The position numbers and the translations under genes were made by a program. From assembly GCF_014642635.1 (NCBI RefSeq), contig NZ_BMIQ01000005.1, forward strand, positions 186,001 through 250,000: a DNA stretch of 64,000 nucleotides, in the 5' to 3' direction. Below the pieces are notes generated by a model, which did no database searches, was not told the origin of the DNA, and saw only the letters and a list, made by a program, of their open reading frames with translations. How positions within the stretch are numbered: position 1 is the stretch's first letter; every line of letters starts with the position of its first letter. The stretch is from Aureimonas endophytica (GTDB taxonomy: Bacteria; Pseudomonadota; Alphaproteobacteria; Rhizobiales; Rhizobiaceae). Shown here piece by piece: positions 42,659-53,054 of this stretch.

Positions 42659-44904
42659 CCGCTCTCGCCGAGATCTCCGGCCTGCCGGACCTGGCGCCCG
42701 TCGCGCCCGTGCCGCCGCCCTTCGCCGCGCGCGAGGCCGCCGTCGCCGGGGCCGAATGGCGCCTGCGCCTTTCGCGGGCCGTCGAGGACATGGCGGCGGC
42801 GCTCACCGGCCGGGGCGGCGCCGATGCCGCGCCGGGGCTGGAGCGCCTGTTCTCGGCCGCCTGCATCCTGTCCGGCACCGATCTGCCGCTCCGCCGCATC
42901 CTCGGCGCCGTGCCGGTGGCGGGGGAGGGGCTCGGCCCCGAGGGCATGATCGCTGCGCTTGCCCGCCTCGGCATCCGGGCCGAAAAGGTTCCGGCGGGCG
43001 CGCCCTTCGCGGCCGGGGAGCCGCCGCGCCTCGTCCTGCCGGCCAAAGGCGAGCCGCGTCTCCAGTTCCGCCATCCGGTCGGGCAGGGGATCGTGACGCT
43101 GCGGCCGGACGGCGCCCTCGCCGATTTGGCGGCGGAAGGGGAGGGCGGGCGGGCCCGCGCCTTCCGCCTCGTGCCGGAGGCCGAGGCCCATCCGCTGTCG
43201 AAGGCGCAGCGCGCCCATACCGGCCAGAGCTGGTTCCGGGCGCTGCTCGGCCTCTTCGCGCCGGCCGGCTTCGCGCTGCTCGTCACCGTCCTCCTCGCGG
43301 CGGCGGCGGCGGTGGCGCTGCCGCTCTTCACCATCGAGATCTATGCCAATGTCATCAGCCTCGGCTCGCTCGCGCCGCTGCCCTCGCTGATCGCCGGCAT
43401 GGCTCTGCTCATCGCCTTCGAGACGGCGCTTCTGTCGCAGCGGGCGAAGATCCTCGCCTGGATGGCGAACCGGGTGGAATTCCTCGTCAGCGCCGCCTCC
43501 TTCGAGCGCATCCTGCGCATCCGGCCGGCTCTCTCCGAACGCGTCGCCGTCACCGATCAGGCGGCGCGGCTGCGCAGCTTCGAGAATATCCGCGAATTCA
43601 TCACCGGCCCCGCCTTCGCGACCCTGCTCGAAGCCCCGGTCGGGCTCTTCGCGCTGGTCGCGATCGGCTGTCTCGGCGGCTGGCTGGTCGTGGTGCCGCT
43701 CGTCGGCGTGTTCCTGCATCTTTGCCTCTTCGCGGCGCTGCGCCGCCGGGCGCGGGTGCTGACCAGCATCGCCGCCGACGAATCCACCGAGATGCAGCGC
43801 GTGACCATCGAGACCTTCGAGAAGCGCGACGCCATCCGGCAGGCCGGCCTCCAGGCCGCCTGGAGCAGCCGCATGACGCGCGGCATCCGCCGCCAGCAGA
43901 CGTCGCAGATGGCGCTGCGCCTCGTCGGCGCGCTCGGCGAGTCGCTGTCCGCCTTCATCCTCACCACCGCCTCGATCCTGCTCCTGGCCGGCGGCGCCCA
44001 TGCGATCTGGGCCGGCACGCTCGGCTCGGGCGGGCTTCTCGCCACCATCATCCTCGGCACGCGCGTCCTGATCCCAACGCATATGCTCTGCCTGTCGGTC
44101 CAGCGCTTCGAGCAGCTCGGCGGCAGCCTGGCGCAGCTGAACGCCCTGATGGAGATCGCGCCGGAGCGGGAGGAGGAGGGCGAAACCGCGCCGCTGCGGC
44201 CCCTTCAGGGGGCGGTGAGCTTCCTCAATGTCGGGCTTCGTGCCACCGACACGCGGCCGGTCTTCGTCGGACTCAATCTCGACATCCAGCCCGGCGAGGT
44301 CGTCGCCGTCACCGGCAGCAACGGCACCGGCAAGACGACGCTGCTGAAACTCGTCCAGGGCCTCGGCGACCTGTCGCTCGGCGCGATCCGCATCGACGGC
44401 GTCGATCTGCGGCAATTGCCGCTGGAGGAGCTGCGCCGGCGCATCGGCTACGTGCCGCAGCATCCGCGTCTCTTTCCCGGCAGCCTGCGCGAGAACCTCC
44501 TCTTCGCCGATCCCTTCGCCGACGAGGCGCGCCAGCGCGCGGTTCTCGCCGAGACCGGCCTCTCCGCCCTCGTCGCTCGCCTGCCGCAGGGTCTCGACCA
44601 TCCCTGCGGGCCGGACGAGGACCTGGGAATTTCTTCCGAGTTCCGCTTCAAGTTCGCGCTTTCTCAAGCAATTCTGGCCGATAGTCGCATCATTCTGGTG
44701 GACGAGATTCCCAACAGCCTGATGGACGGGGATGTCGGCCGGTTCTTCCGCCAGCTCGTCGGCGACAATCGCCGGCGCCGCACCGTGCTCTTCGTGTCGC
44801 ACCGCTCGGACGATCTTCGACTGGCCGACAAGGTTATCCACTTGCGCTACGGCAATGTCCCCCACGTCTCGACCCCCGACACCCTCTCCGCGAGCCTCGC
44901 ATGA
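42655..44904 (+). CDS. Type I secretion ABC half-transporter with C39-like N-terminal domain
   Basis: 749 residues. About 1-190 precedes the membrane part and resembles the inactive C39 peptidase-like domain of HlyB/LapB exporters (FSAACILSGTDLPLRRILGA; MIAALARLGIRAEKVPA), with no catalytic Cys-His pair apparent. Membrane segments start near 200. The ATPase has a good Walker A (GSNGTGKTTLL), Q-loop (YVPQHP), Walker B (RIILVDEIP) and switch His (FVSHRSD), but the signature LSGGQ is replaced by ISSEFRFKF. With the previous protein it forms a heterodimer in which neither ATP site has a complete set of motifs. Its stop overlaps the HlyD gene start by 4 bases. Confidence 0.86.
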   Translation: MTALAEISGLPDLAPVAPVPPPFAAREAAVAGAEWRLRLSRAVEDMAAALTGRGGADAAPGLERLFSAACILSGTDLPLRRILGAVPVAGEGLGPEGMIAALARLGIRAEKVPAGAPFAAGEPPRLVLPAKGEPRLQFRHPVGQGIVTLRPDGALADLAAEGEGGRARAFRLVPEAEAHPLSKAQRAHTGQSWFRALLGLFAPAGFALLVTVLLAAAAAVALPLFTIEIYANVISLGSLAPLPSLIAGMALLIAFETALLSQRAKILAWMANRVEFLVSAASFERILRIRPALSERVAVTDQAARLRSFENIREFITGPAFATLLEAPVGLFALVAIGCLGGWLVVVPLVGVFLHLCLFAALRRRARVLTSIAADESTEMQRVTIETFEKRDAIRQAGLQAAWSSRMTRGIRRQQTSQMALRLVGALGESLSAFILTTASILLLAGGAHAIWAGTLGSGGLLATIILGTRVLIPTHMLCLSVQRFEQLGGSLAQLNALMEIAPEREEEGETAPLRPLQGAVSFLNVGLRATDTRPVFVGLNLDIQPGEVVAVTGSNGTGKTTLLKLVQGLGDLSLGAIRIDGVDLRQLPLEELRRRIGYVPQHPRLFPGSLRENLLFADPFADEARQRAVLAETGLSALVARLPQGLDHPCGPDEDLGISSEFRFKFALSQAILADSRIILVDEIPNSLMDGDVGRFFRQLVGDNRRRRTVLFVSHRSDDLRLADKVIHLRYGNVPHVSTPDTLSASLA

Positions 44905-46241
44905 CCCTCGCTGAAGTCCTTCCGAAGCCCCGCGCCCGCCGCCGGGCGGCGCGCGCCGCCGCCCTGTCGCAGCCCGTCCTGGTGGCGGAGACCGCGCCGC
45001 AGCGCTTCCTGCGCTCCGTCGCGCTTCTCGCCGTTCTCGGCCTCTTCGGCGGCATCGGCTGGTCGGCGCTCGCCCGCGTCCACGAAGTGTCGCAGGCGAG
45101 CGGCACCATCGTGCCGGCCGGCTTCGAGCAGGTCGTGCAGCATTTCGAGGGCGGCATCGTGGAGAAGATCCTGGTGCGGCCGGGCGACCTCGTGGCGGCC
45201 GGCGCGCCGCTCTTCGTCCTGGACGACGCGACGACGAGCGAGGACGTCACCGTCGCCCGGGACCAGCGCCAGGGCCTTCTCGCCCGGATCGAGGCGCTGA
45301 AGGCCGAGACCGAGGCGCGCGACCCCGACTTCGCCGCCTTCGGCGCCGGGCCGGAGGTCGCCGCCGCGCGGCTCGCCTTCGACGAGCGGCGCGCGGCGCA
45401 GCGCAGCCAGAAGGCGCTGCTCCAGAGCCAGATCGACCAGGCCCGGCTTCAGGTCACCGCCTTCGACGCGCAGCTGAAGGGCCTCGAGGACGACCGCCGC
45501 TTCGCCGAGGAGAACCTCGCGCGGATCGGCCAGCTGATCGAGAAGGGCTATGCCACCGCCTCGCAGCAGGCGGAGCGGCGCAAGGCGCTTCAGGATGTCG
45601 AGAACGACATCCGCGTCACCGTCGAGAAGCGCGGCGCCGCGGCCGAGAAGGTCGGCGAGACCGAAGAGAAGCTGCAAAGCGTGCTGGCGGGCGCGAAATC
45701 CGAGGTCGCCGCGCAGTTGCAGGACCTTCTCGCCTCCCGCACCCTCGTCGACGGCGATGTCGGCAAGAAGGAGCGCCGGCAGGATCGCCTGACCGTCACC
45801 TCGCCGGTGCGCGGCATCGTCAAGGCGCTGGAGATCACGACGCTCGGCGGCATCGCCCGGCCCGGCCAGCCGCTCGCCACCATCGTGCCCCTCGGCGAGA
45901 CGCTGCATGCCGAGACGCGCGTGCCCGTCGCGCAGATCGGCTATCTGAAGCTCGGCATGCCGGCGCATGTGAAGGTGACGGCCTTCGACTTCACCCGCTT
46001 CGGCTGGCTGGAGGGCCGCGTCGGCGAGATCTCGCCCTCGTCCTTCGCCGAGCCGGGCGAGGCGCCCTTCTATCGCGTCCGCATCGATCTCGCCGATGCG
46101 CGCCTGCCCTTCGCGCCGGAGGCGCGGGTCATTCCCGGCATGGCGGTCGCGGCCGACATCGTCACCGGCGATAAGACGGTTCTCGCCTATTTCCTCAGCC
46201 CCGTCCTGAAGGCGCTGGGCACCTCCTTCGGAGAGCGCTGA
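44901..46241 (+). CDS. HlyD-family type I secretion adaptor
   Basis: 446 residues. One membrane helix at about 36-58 (RSVALLAVLGLFGGIGWSAL). The lipoyl-like half starts ASGTIVPAGFEQVVQHFEGG with the typical IVEKILVRPGDLV. A long coiled coil covers about 115-290 (including LLQSQIDQARLQVTAFDAQL), then the second half RQDRLTVTSPVRGIVKALEI and the beta-barrel HVKVTAFDFTRFGWLEGRVG. This is the PrtE/LapC group. It bridges the ABC pair to a TolC-type channel, which is not encoded in the window. Confidence 0.93.
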   Translation: MTLAEVLPKPRARRRAARAAALSQPVLVAETAPQRFLRSVALLAVLGLFGGIGWSALARVHEVSQASGTIVPAGFEQVVQHFEGGIVEKILVRPGDLVAAGAPLFVLDDATTSEDVTVARDQRQGLLARIEALKAETEARDPDFAAFGAGPEVAAARLAFDERRAAQRSQKALLQSQIDQARLQVTAFDAQLKGLEDDRRFAEENLARIGQLIEKGYATASQQAERRKALQDVENDIRVTVEKRGAAAEKVGETEEKLQSVLAGAKSEVAAQLQDLLASRTLVDGDVGKKERRQDRLTVTSPVRGIVKALEITTLGGIARPGQPLATIVPLGETLHAETRVPVAQIGYLKLGMPAHVKVTAFDFTRFGWLEGRVGEISPSSFAEPGEAPFYRVRIDLADARLPFAPEARVIPGMAVAADIVTGDKTVLAYFLSPVLKALGTSFGER

Positions 46242-46242
46242 G

Positions 46243-47193
46243 ATGTTCGCCACCAGCCCCGCCGCCCGCGCGCCGGCCGCGGCGCCCGACCGCCCGCGCG
46301 TCCTCCTCGTCGAGGACGACCGCAGCACGCTCGCCCTCATCGAAAGCCGGCTCGAAACGCTCGGCTACGCGGTGACCACCGCCAGCCACGGCGCCGAGGC
46401 CTTCGCCATGCTGCGCGAGAATCCGGGTCTCGCCGACATCGTGATGACCGACCGCACCATGCCCTTTCTCGACGGGCTCGGCCTGACGCGGCGCCTGAAG
46501 CGCGAACGCGACACGCGCCATCTCCCGGTCATCATCCTCACCGGCGCGTCCGAGACCGAGGATGTCAGCGCCGGGATCGAGGCGGGCGCCTTCTACTATC
46601 TGACCAAGCCCCCGGCCGAGCGCCTGCTCGCCTCCGTCCTTGGCGCGGCCATGCAGGAAGTCGCCCGCCAGGGCGCGCTCGCCGCCGCGTTGAAGAGCCA
46701 TCACGCCGCCTTTCCGCTGCTTCAGGTGATGCGCTTCACGCTGCGCCAGCCGGCCGAGGTGGAGCCGGTGGCGAGCATGCTCGCCTCCATGCACGACGAG
46801 CCGAGCCGGACGATCCACGGCATTTTTGAGCTGGTGCAGAACGCGGTGGAGCACGGCGTGCTGCGCTTCGGCTTCGAGGCGAAGGCGCGGCTCCTGCGCG
46901 AGGGCCGCTGGGCCGAGGCGCTCGCCCGGCGCGCCGCCGATCCGGCCTATGCGGGCGGCTCGGTCGAGGCGACGGCCATGCGGCGCGAGGACGGCATCTA
47001 TGTCAGCGTCAAGGACGACGGGCCGGGCTTCAACTGGAAGGCCTTCCTCGCCTCCGACCCGACGCGGTCGGGCGCGGCCTGCGGACGCGGCATCTCGCGC
47101 GCCGCGAATTTCTCCTTCGACAAGCTCTCCTTCGATCAGACCGGCAACCAGGCGGTGGGCTTCGTCGCCCGCCAGTCGCGGGTCGCGTGGTGA
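46243..47193 (+). CDS. Receiver-domain protein with anti-sigma-type (RsbW-like) ATPase output
   Basis: 316 residues, starting one base after the HlyD stop. Receiver domain at about 18-140: [20 protein letters not shown], phospho-Asp in [13 protein letters not shown], Lys in YLTKPPAER. The C-terminal half is a small GHKL ATPase with N box [14 protein letters not shown]1 box [13 protein letters not shown] and G2-like [17 protein letters not shown]. No HisKA or DNA-binding domain. Similar receiver-ATPase proteins can act as phosphorylation-controlled partner-switch components. The STAS protein at 31645 is a conceivable antagonist. Lying between secretion and kinase genes, it is likely part of their signalling. 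Confidence 0.82.
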   Translation: MFATSPAARAPAAAPDRPRVLLVEDDRSTLALIESRLETLGYAVTTASHGAEAFAMLRENPGLADIVMTDRTMPFLDGLGLTRRLKRERDTRHLPVIILTGASETEDVSAGIEAGAFYYLTKPPAERLLASVLGAAMQEVARQGALAAALKSHHAAFPLLQVMRFTLRQPAEVEPVASMLASMHDEPSRTIHGIFELVQNAVEHGVLRFGFEAKARLLREGRWAEALARRAADPAYAGGSVEATAMRREDGIYVSVKDDGPGFNWKAFLASDPTRSGAACGRGISRAANFSFDKLSFDQTGNQAVGFVARQSRVAW

Positions 47194-50162
47194 AGACGGA
47201 ACCGGACGCCATGAAGATCTCGACCGACGGCTGGAAGACGGGCGCCCCGTCCTCGCTTCTCGCCCTGACCCTCATCCTGATGATCGCGATGATCGGCTGG
47301 TACGGCTTCAACACCGTGCAGCGCCATCGCGAGCAGTTCAACCAGGAGACCCAGCTCTACGGCCGCGCCGTCGGCTTCCAGACCGACCGCATCATGCTGC
47401 GCATGAAGGACGCGACGGCCTTCATCGCCAGCGGCGTCGCCGAGCGCATCACCGAGAAGATCAACTCGCCCTTCTTCCGCTCGCCCTATATCCGCGCCTT
47501 CGGCTATGTCGCGTCGAGCCAGCCGCTGGAGGAGGCGCGCGTCCTCGGCTCCGGCCGCATCCTCGACGCCAGCCACGGCACGGAATTCGCCCGGCTCCTG
47601 TCGCGGCTGCGCGCCGACGAGAGCTGGATCCTCACCTTCGGCGCCGGCGACTTCCCGAACCTCTTTCCCGCCGTCGCCGACAACGAGGTGGTGATGGCCG
47701 AGGCGCTGCGCACCTCGCCGGCCGGCGACGACTTCATCGTCGTCTATGCCGTGGTGGATCTCCGGTCCATCGTCGCCGACGCGGCGGAGGCCATGCAGCA
47801 CGGACGGCTCGACCGCATCGCCTTCACCGGCGATACCGGCCCGATGGAATGGCGCTTCGCGGCCCCCTCGGCCATGCTCGGCTACGTGTTCCCCACCGCC
47901 AGGCGGCCGCTGACGATCGATCTGGCGCGCAACTTCAAGCTGAGCGCCGATCTGGAGGAGAGCCTGTCGGGTCTCAGCGACCTCTTCGTAATGATGGCCG
48001 GGCTCGGCCTCGTCACCCTCCTGTCGGCGGCCGTGGTCTTCCACCATCACCGCGTCGGCACCGAGGCCCGCGCCCGCCTGAGCCGCGCCCTCACCGAGGC
48101 GCGCCAGGCCAACGAGGCGAAATCCGTCTTCCTCGCCAATATGAGCCACGAGATCCGCACGCCGATGAACGGCGTGCTCGGCATGGCCGAGCTCCTGCGC
48201 CGCACCGAGCTGACGGAGACGCAGCGCCGCTATGCCGACCAGATCCGCGCCTCGGGCTGCGTGCTGCTGGCGATCCTCAACGACATCCTGGACCTGTCGA
48301 AGATCGAGAGCGGCCAGCTCGCCATCGATCCGGTGCGCACCCGCCTGCCGGGGCTGCTCACCGAGATCGTCTCCTTCTACGCCGTCTCCGCCCATAGCAA
48401 GAACATCGACATCCTGCTCGACATCGATCCGCGCCTGCCGGCGCAGGTCGAGGCGGACCCGACGCGCCTGCGCCAGATCCTCAGCAATCTCATCTCCAAC
48501 GCCCTGAAATTCACCCGCGAGGGCGAGATCGTCGTCTCCGCCCGCCGGCGCGACGACGGCACGGATGCCGGCCGCTGCACCGTCGAATTCGCGGTGCGCG
48601 ACACCGGCATCGGCATCTCGGCCGAGAATCTCGACAAGCTCTTCTGCCGCTTCAGCCAGGCGGAGGCGAGCACGACGCGGCTCTATGGCGGCTCCGGCCT
48701 CGGCCTCTCCATCTGCAAGGAGATCTGCGAGCTGATGGGCGGCACGATCGGCGTCGCCAGCCAGCCCGGACGCGGCTCGACCTTTAGCTTCCAGCTTGCG
48801 CTCGACGTGCTGGAGCCGGCGCCCGCCCATCCGGGCGGCACCCTGCGCGTCGCGCTCGTTTCCTCCTCGCCCTCGCTGCGCCAGATCCTGGAGGACGGCC
48901 TGCCGGCCTGCGGCATCGACTGCGAGAGCTTCGAGCCGACCGCCGACATCGCCGAGCGTCTCATCCATTCGGCCCAGATGTTCGGCGCCTTCGGCCTCGT
49001 CGTCGTGGACGAGGGCCGGCATATCGGCCAGGCGATGAAGGTGAAGCAGCTGGTGCGCGAGCATCCCGAGCTCGGCAACCTGCCGACCACCGTTCTCGGC
49101 AAGCAGCAGGTCGATCCGCGCTACAGCGAGTTCGACCAGGTGGTGATCAAGCCCTTCGGCTGCCGGGCGCTGGCCGACACGATGCTGCGCCTCGTCGGCA
49201 GCGACGAAGGGGAGGGGGCGGGCGACGCCGTGGCCGCGCAGGAGGGGCCGCATGTCCTGCCCTCGCATCACGGCAAGCGCGCGCTCCTCGTCGACGACAA
49301 CAACGTCAACCTCCTCTTCGGCAGCGAGGTGCTGACCGGGCTCGGCTTCGAGGTCGTCATGGCGGGCGACGGGCCGAAGGCGATCGAGCAGGCGCGGGCG
49401 CAGCGCTTCGACGTGGTGCTGATGGACTGCCAGATGCCGGTGATGGACGGCTACGAGGCGACGCGGCTCCTGCGCGAGATGATGGCGGGCGGCGAGATGG
49501 CGGCGACGCCGATCGTCGCCGTCACCGCCAACGCGCTGAAGGGCGATCGCGAGCGCTGCCTCGCCGCCGGCATGGACGCCTTCATCACCAAGCCGGTGAG
49601 CATCCCGGATCTGGAGGCGACGCTGGAACTGGTGATGCAGGCCCCGGCGATGCGCGCCGCGGCCAAGCCCGCGCCCGCCGCGCCGAACCGCGCCCCGCCG
49701 GCCGCCGCCGCGCCCGTCGTCGCCGCCGCGCCGCCGGTTCCGGCGCGGCCCGAGCTTCGCGGGGTCGCGAGCGCGCCGGCCGCCCTCCGGCCGAAGGTGC
49801 CGCTGGTCGACGCCGTTCTGTTCCAGCAGACGCGCGCCGCCATGACGAAGTTCGAGGCGCTGGTCTCCTTCTACAAGACCGATACGGAACTCTATCTGCG
49901 CACGATCCGCGAGGCGCTGGCGACGGGCCGGATCGAGGAGACGGTGCTGCCCGCGCACACGATCAAGAGCTCCAGCCGGATCCTCGGCGCCCTCGGCCTG
50001 GCGCTCCTGGCGGAGGAGTTCGAGAAGCGGGTGCTCGCCGAAGGCAAGGCGTCGATGGACGAGCTGAACGCGCTCGCCATGCATATGGAGCGCCTGTTCA
50101 AGCTGACGCTCGCCGCGATCGACCAATTGTCGCAAAGCCAGCCCACCGCCCTTTCGGCCTGA
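47187..50162 (+). CDS. Hybrid sensor histidine kinase with Hpt domain
   Basis: 991 residues from GTG at 47187, overlapping the previous stop; GTG at 47190 or ATG at 47211 are alternatives. Two membrane helices ([20 protein letters not shown] and [13 protein letters not shown]) flank a periplasmic sensor of about 230 residues. HisKA has [12 protein letters not shown] (His near 321), the ATPase N box is LISNALKFT, and G boxes are DTGIGIS and GSGLGLSI. A degenerate receiver ([14 protein letters not shown]) precedes a true one with Asp in [13 protein letters not shown] (near 747). A Pro/Ala linker leads to an Hpt domain with His in [11 protein letters not shown]. It could donate phosphate to the single-domain regulators of the window. 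Confidence 0.9.
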   Translation: MVKTEPDAMKISTDGWKTGAPSSLLALTLILMIAMIGWYGFNTVQRHREQFNQETQLYGRAVGFQTDRIMLRMKDATAFIASGVAERITEKINSPFFRSPYIRAFGYVASSQPLEEARVLGSGRILDASHGTEFARLLSRLRADESWILTFGAGDFPNLFPAVADNEVVMAEALRTSPAGDDFIVVYAVVDLRSIVADAAEAMQHGRLDRIAFTGDTGPMEWRFAAPSAMLGYVFPTARRPLTIDLARNFKLSADLEESLSGLSDLFVMMAGLGLVTLLSAAVVFHHHRVGTEARARLSRALTEARQANEAKSVFLANMSHEIRTPMNGVLGMAELLRRTELTETQRRYADQIRASGCVLLAILNDILDLSKIESGQLAIDPVRTRLPGLLTEIVSFYAVSAHSKNIDILLDIDPRLPAQVEADPTRLRQILSNLISNALKFTREGEIVVSARRRDDGTDAGRCTVEFAVRDTGIGISAENLDKLFCRFSQAEASTTRLYGGSGLGLSICKEICELMGGTIGVASQPGRGSTFSFQLALDVLEPAPAHPGGTLRVALVSSSPSLRQILEDGLPACGIDCESFEPTADIAERLIHSAQMFGAFGLVVVDEGRHIGQAMKVKQLVREHPELGNLPTTVLGKQQVDPRYSEFDQVVIKPFGCRALADTMLRLVGSDEGEGAGDAVAAQEGPHVLPSHHGKRALLVDDNNVNLLFGSEVLTGLGFEVVMAGDGPKAIEQARAQRFDVVLMDCQMPVMDGYEATRLLREMMAGGEMAATPIVAVTANALKGDRERCLAAGMDAFITKPVSIPDLEATLELVMQAPAMRAAAKPAPAAPNRAPPAAAAPVVAAAPPVPARPELRGVASAPAALRPKVPLVDAVLFQQTRAAMTKFEALVSFYKTDTELYLRTIREALATGRIEETVLPAHTIKSSSRILGALGLALLAEEFEKRVLAEGKASMDELNALAMHMERLFKLTLAAIDQLSQSQPTALSA

Positions 50163-50411
50163 CCGGGCGGGCCCTTCCCGGCTGCGGGCAGAACCGCAGC
50201 CAGGCAAGAAAAGATCGTGTCGCCAAGGGCTTGGCCAAAAGCTCGCGGCAACCGGCGCTCTCTAGGCTCGGGGTCGGCGACAGGCTCCCGCGCGCGCGAA
50301 AGCGTGGCGCGGGGCCTTGCCGGGGCGGGCGGCCGTGGCCGCGCCGCGCCGAGGGCAGGGGCCGAAGGGACCCCGTCGCGGACGGATCTTCCGAGGAACG
50401 GGCGCCAATCC

Positions 50412-53054
50412 ATGCCGCTGCATTACAGGCTGTCGCTGATCTTTGCCGGCTTCGCCACGGCGCTCGTCGTGGTGCTCGGCTGGTTCGTGCAGGACGTCGG
50501 GTCGCGCGCGCTGACCTCCTCGGTCATGAGCCAGCTGTCGCAGGCCGCCCATCAGATGAGCGGGCGGCTGGACACCCATATGTTCGAGCGCCAGAGCGAG
50601 ATCATGCGGGCGGCGGCGGTGCCCGAACTCTTCCACAGCGATCGCACGGCCGCGCAGCGCACCTATCTGGAAGGGCTCCAGGCCGCCAATCCGACCTATG
50701 CCTGGATCGGCTTCGCCGGCACGGACGGCCATGTGATCGCCGCGACGGGCCAGCTCCTCGAAGGCGTCGACGTCTCGGCCCGGCCCTGGTTCCAGGCGGG
50801 CCTCGCCGCCCCGTCCGGCCTCGACGTGCACGAGGCGAAGCTTCTCCAGAAATATCTCGCCCCGCCCGGCGCGCCGCCACTGCGCTTCGTCGATGTCGTG
50901 GCGCCGGTGCGGGACGCCTCCGGCCAGCTCTTCGGCGTGATCGGCGGCCATCTCAGCTGGAGCTGGGCGGACGAGGTGCGCGCCGATGTGCTGGCGACGC
51001 TGTCGGAACTGGAGAATTCCGAACTCCTCGTCACCTCCTCGGCCGGCGTCGTCCTGCTCGGCCCCCCCGCCGAGATCGGCACGACCCTCGACCTCGCCTC
51101 GCCCGACTATGTGCAGGTCGTGTCCCGCGCCGTCGGCTACCGCTCCTTTCCGGGGCTCGGCTGGTCCGTCGTCGCGCGCCAGCCGGTGGCGGACGCCTTC
51201 GCGCCGATCACGCGCCTGACGCGGGCCATCGCCACGGCGGGCGTCATGCTCCTCATCGCCTCGGCCGTCGCCGGCTGGCTGATCGCCCTGCGGATCACCG
51301 ACCCCTTGCGCGAGCTCGTCCACAAGGCGATGCGCGTCCAGGACGACGAGGACATCAGCAAGCTGCCCCGCTCCAAGGGCTATCCCGAGGTCGAGACGCT
51401 GTCGGCCGCGCTCTTCGCCGCCTTCCAGCGCCAGCGCCGCACCGCCGACGCGCTGCGCGCCACCAACGCGACGCTGGAGGAGCGGGTGGTCCAGCGCACG
51501 CGTCAGGTCGAGGAGGCGCTGAACCGCGCCGAGGAGGCGGCCCGGGCCAAGGGCGAGTTCCTCGCCACGATGAGCCACGAATTGCGCAGCCCGCTGAACG
51601 GCATCATGGGCTTCGCCGAGATCCTTCTCGACGAGGAGGACATGTCGCCCGCCGCCGAGCGGCGGCTGCTCCTCATCCGCAATGCCGGCCAGGGGCTGAA
51701 GATGATCATCGACGACGTGCTCGACGTCTCGAAGATCGAGGCCGGCAAACTCGAACTCGTCCGCCGGCCGTTCCGCCTCGACGCGCTCCTCGACGGCTGC
51801 GTCGGCCTTCTGGAGGCGCAGGCGATGGAGGCCGATGTCGCGCTCTCCTTCGACCGCGCCCCGAGCCTGCCCGATCTCGTGGAGGGCGACGAGGCGCGGC
51901 TGCGCCAGGTCATCCTGAACCTTCTCAGCAATGCCGTGAAATTCTCGCGCGGCGGCCAGGTCTCGCTCGCCGCCTATCGCCGCGAGGCCGACCCGGCCTC
52001 GATGGTGACGATCGCGGTCAGCGATACGGGCATCGGCATGTCGCGGGAGCAGCTCGACCGGCTGTTCAACCGCTTCACCCAGGCCGACAGCACGATCAGC
52101 CTGCAATATGGCGGCACCGGCCTCGGCCTCTCGATCGCGCAGGATCTCGTCCGGCTGATGGGCGGCCTCATCTGCGTCGAAAGCGCGCCGGGCCGGGGCT
52201 CGACCTTCCGCTTCACGGTGGAGCTGCCGGCGGCCGAAGGCCTGTCCGACTGCCGCAGCCTCGTGCCGCTGCCGGAACGGCGGACGGGGCGCATCCTCCT
52301 CGTCGAGGACATCGCCATCAACCGCGAGGTGGCGACCGTGCTCCTGGAGCGAGCCGGCCATTCGGTCGCGACGGTCGAGGACGGCTACGAGGCGCTGGCG
52401 GCGCTGGAACGGCACGAGTTCGACCTCGTGCTGATGGACATCCAGATGCCCGGTCTCGACGGCCGCCAGACGGCGCGTCTCATCCGCGAGAACGCGGCGC
52501 TGCCGAAGGACCTGCCGATCCTGGCGCTGACGGCCAATGTCCTGCCGGAGGAGGTGGCGAGCTTCGCGCCCGCCGGCATCGACGATTTCATCGCCAAGCC
52601 CATCGACCGCGAAACGCTCTATGCCAAGATCGGGCAATGGCTGGCGCGCGGCGCCGCGTGCCCGGCCGGCGGCGAGACGGAAGGCCGCCGCTTCGACCGC
52701 GCGACGTTCGAGGAGCTGGTCGAACTCCTGGGGCCGGTCCGGACCGCGACCTGCCTCCGGACGCTCCTCGGCGGCATCGCCGAACTGCAACTGGCCTTCG
52801 ACACCGGCGCGGACCTCGCCGCGACGGCCCATAAGATCGTGTCGATGGCGGGAACGCTCGGCTTCTTCGAGCTGGGGCGGCTATGCGCGGTGCTCGAAGG
52901 CGAGGCAAAGCGCGGCGCGGATCTGACCGAGACGATCCAGGCGCTGGCCGCCGCGATCGCCCGATGTCTGGCGCTGGCGGCCCGCCTGCTGCCGCGACTG
53001 GAGGCGGGGCCGTCCCGCGAGGACGAGGCGCCGGAGGCCGTCGGCGCATCCTGA
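50412..53054 (+). CDS. Hybrid sensor histidine kinase with dCache-like sensor and C-terminal Hpt
   Basis: 880 residues from MPLHYRLSLIFAGFATALVV; AGGAACGG lies upstream. The first membrane helix is followed by a periplasmic dCache-type sensor (MSGRLDTHMFERQSEIMRAA, ANPTYAWIGFAGTDGHVIAA), the second helix AIATAGVMLLIASAVAGWLI and a HAMP-like part. HisKA: TMSHELRSPLNG (His near 389). ATPase: LLSNAVKFS, DTGIGMS, GTGLGLSI. Receiver Asp is in LVLMDIQMPGLDG (near 676). The C-terminal Hpt has AHKIVSMAGTLGFFELG. It lies 250 bases after the first hybrid kinase, so it probably has its own promoter. Its ligand is not known; dCache domains bind small organic molecules. Confidence 0.9.
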   Translation: MPLHYRLSLIFAGFATALVVVLGWFVQDVGSRALTSSVMSQLSQAAHQMSGRLDTHMFERQSEIMRAAAVPELFHSDRTAAQRTYLEGLQAANPTYAWIGFAGTDGHVIAATGQLLEGVDVSARPWFQAGLAAPSGLDVHEAKLLQKYLAPPGAPPLRFVDVVAPVRDASGQLFGVIGGHLSWSWADEVRADVLATLSELENSELLVTSSAGVVLLGPPAEIGTTLDLASPDYVQVVSRAVGYRSFPGLGWSVVARQPVADAFAPITRLTRAIATAGVMLLIASAVAGWLIALRITDPLRELVHKAMRVQDDEDISKLPRSKGYPEVETLSAALFAAFQRQRRTADALRATNATLEERVVQRTRQVEEALNRAEEAARAKGEFLATMSHELRSPLNGIMGFAEILLDEEDMSPAAERRLLLIRNAGQGLKMIIDDVLDVSKIEAGKLELVRRPFRLDALLDGCVGLLEAQAMEADVALSFDRAPSLPDLVEGDEARLRQVILNLLSNAVKFSRGGQVSLAAYRREADPASMVTIAVSDTGIGMSREQLDRLFNRFTQADSTISLQYGGTGLGLSIAQDLVRLMGGLICVESAPGRGSTFRFTVELPAAEGLSDCRSLVPLPERRTGRILLVEDIAINREVATVLLERAGHSVATVEDGYEALAALERHEFDLVLMDIQMPGLDGRQTARLIRENAALPKDLPILALTANVLPEEVASFAPAGIDDFIAKPIDRETLYAKIGQWLARGAACPAGGETEGRRFDRATFEELVELLGPVRTATCLRTLLGGIAELQLAFDTGADLAATAHKIVSMAGTLGFFELGRLCAVLEGEAKRGADLTETIQALAAAIARCLALAARLLPRLEAGPSREDEAPEAVGAS

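Noticed and set aside
47136-50207. 1023-codon open frame antisense to the hybrid kinase
   Set aside because: No recognisable motif, biased composition, and full overlap with a clear HisKA-ATPase-receiver-Hpt protein.
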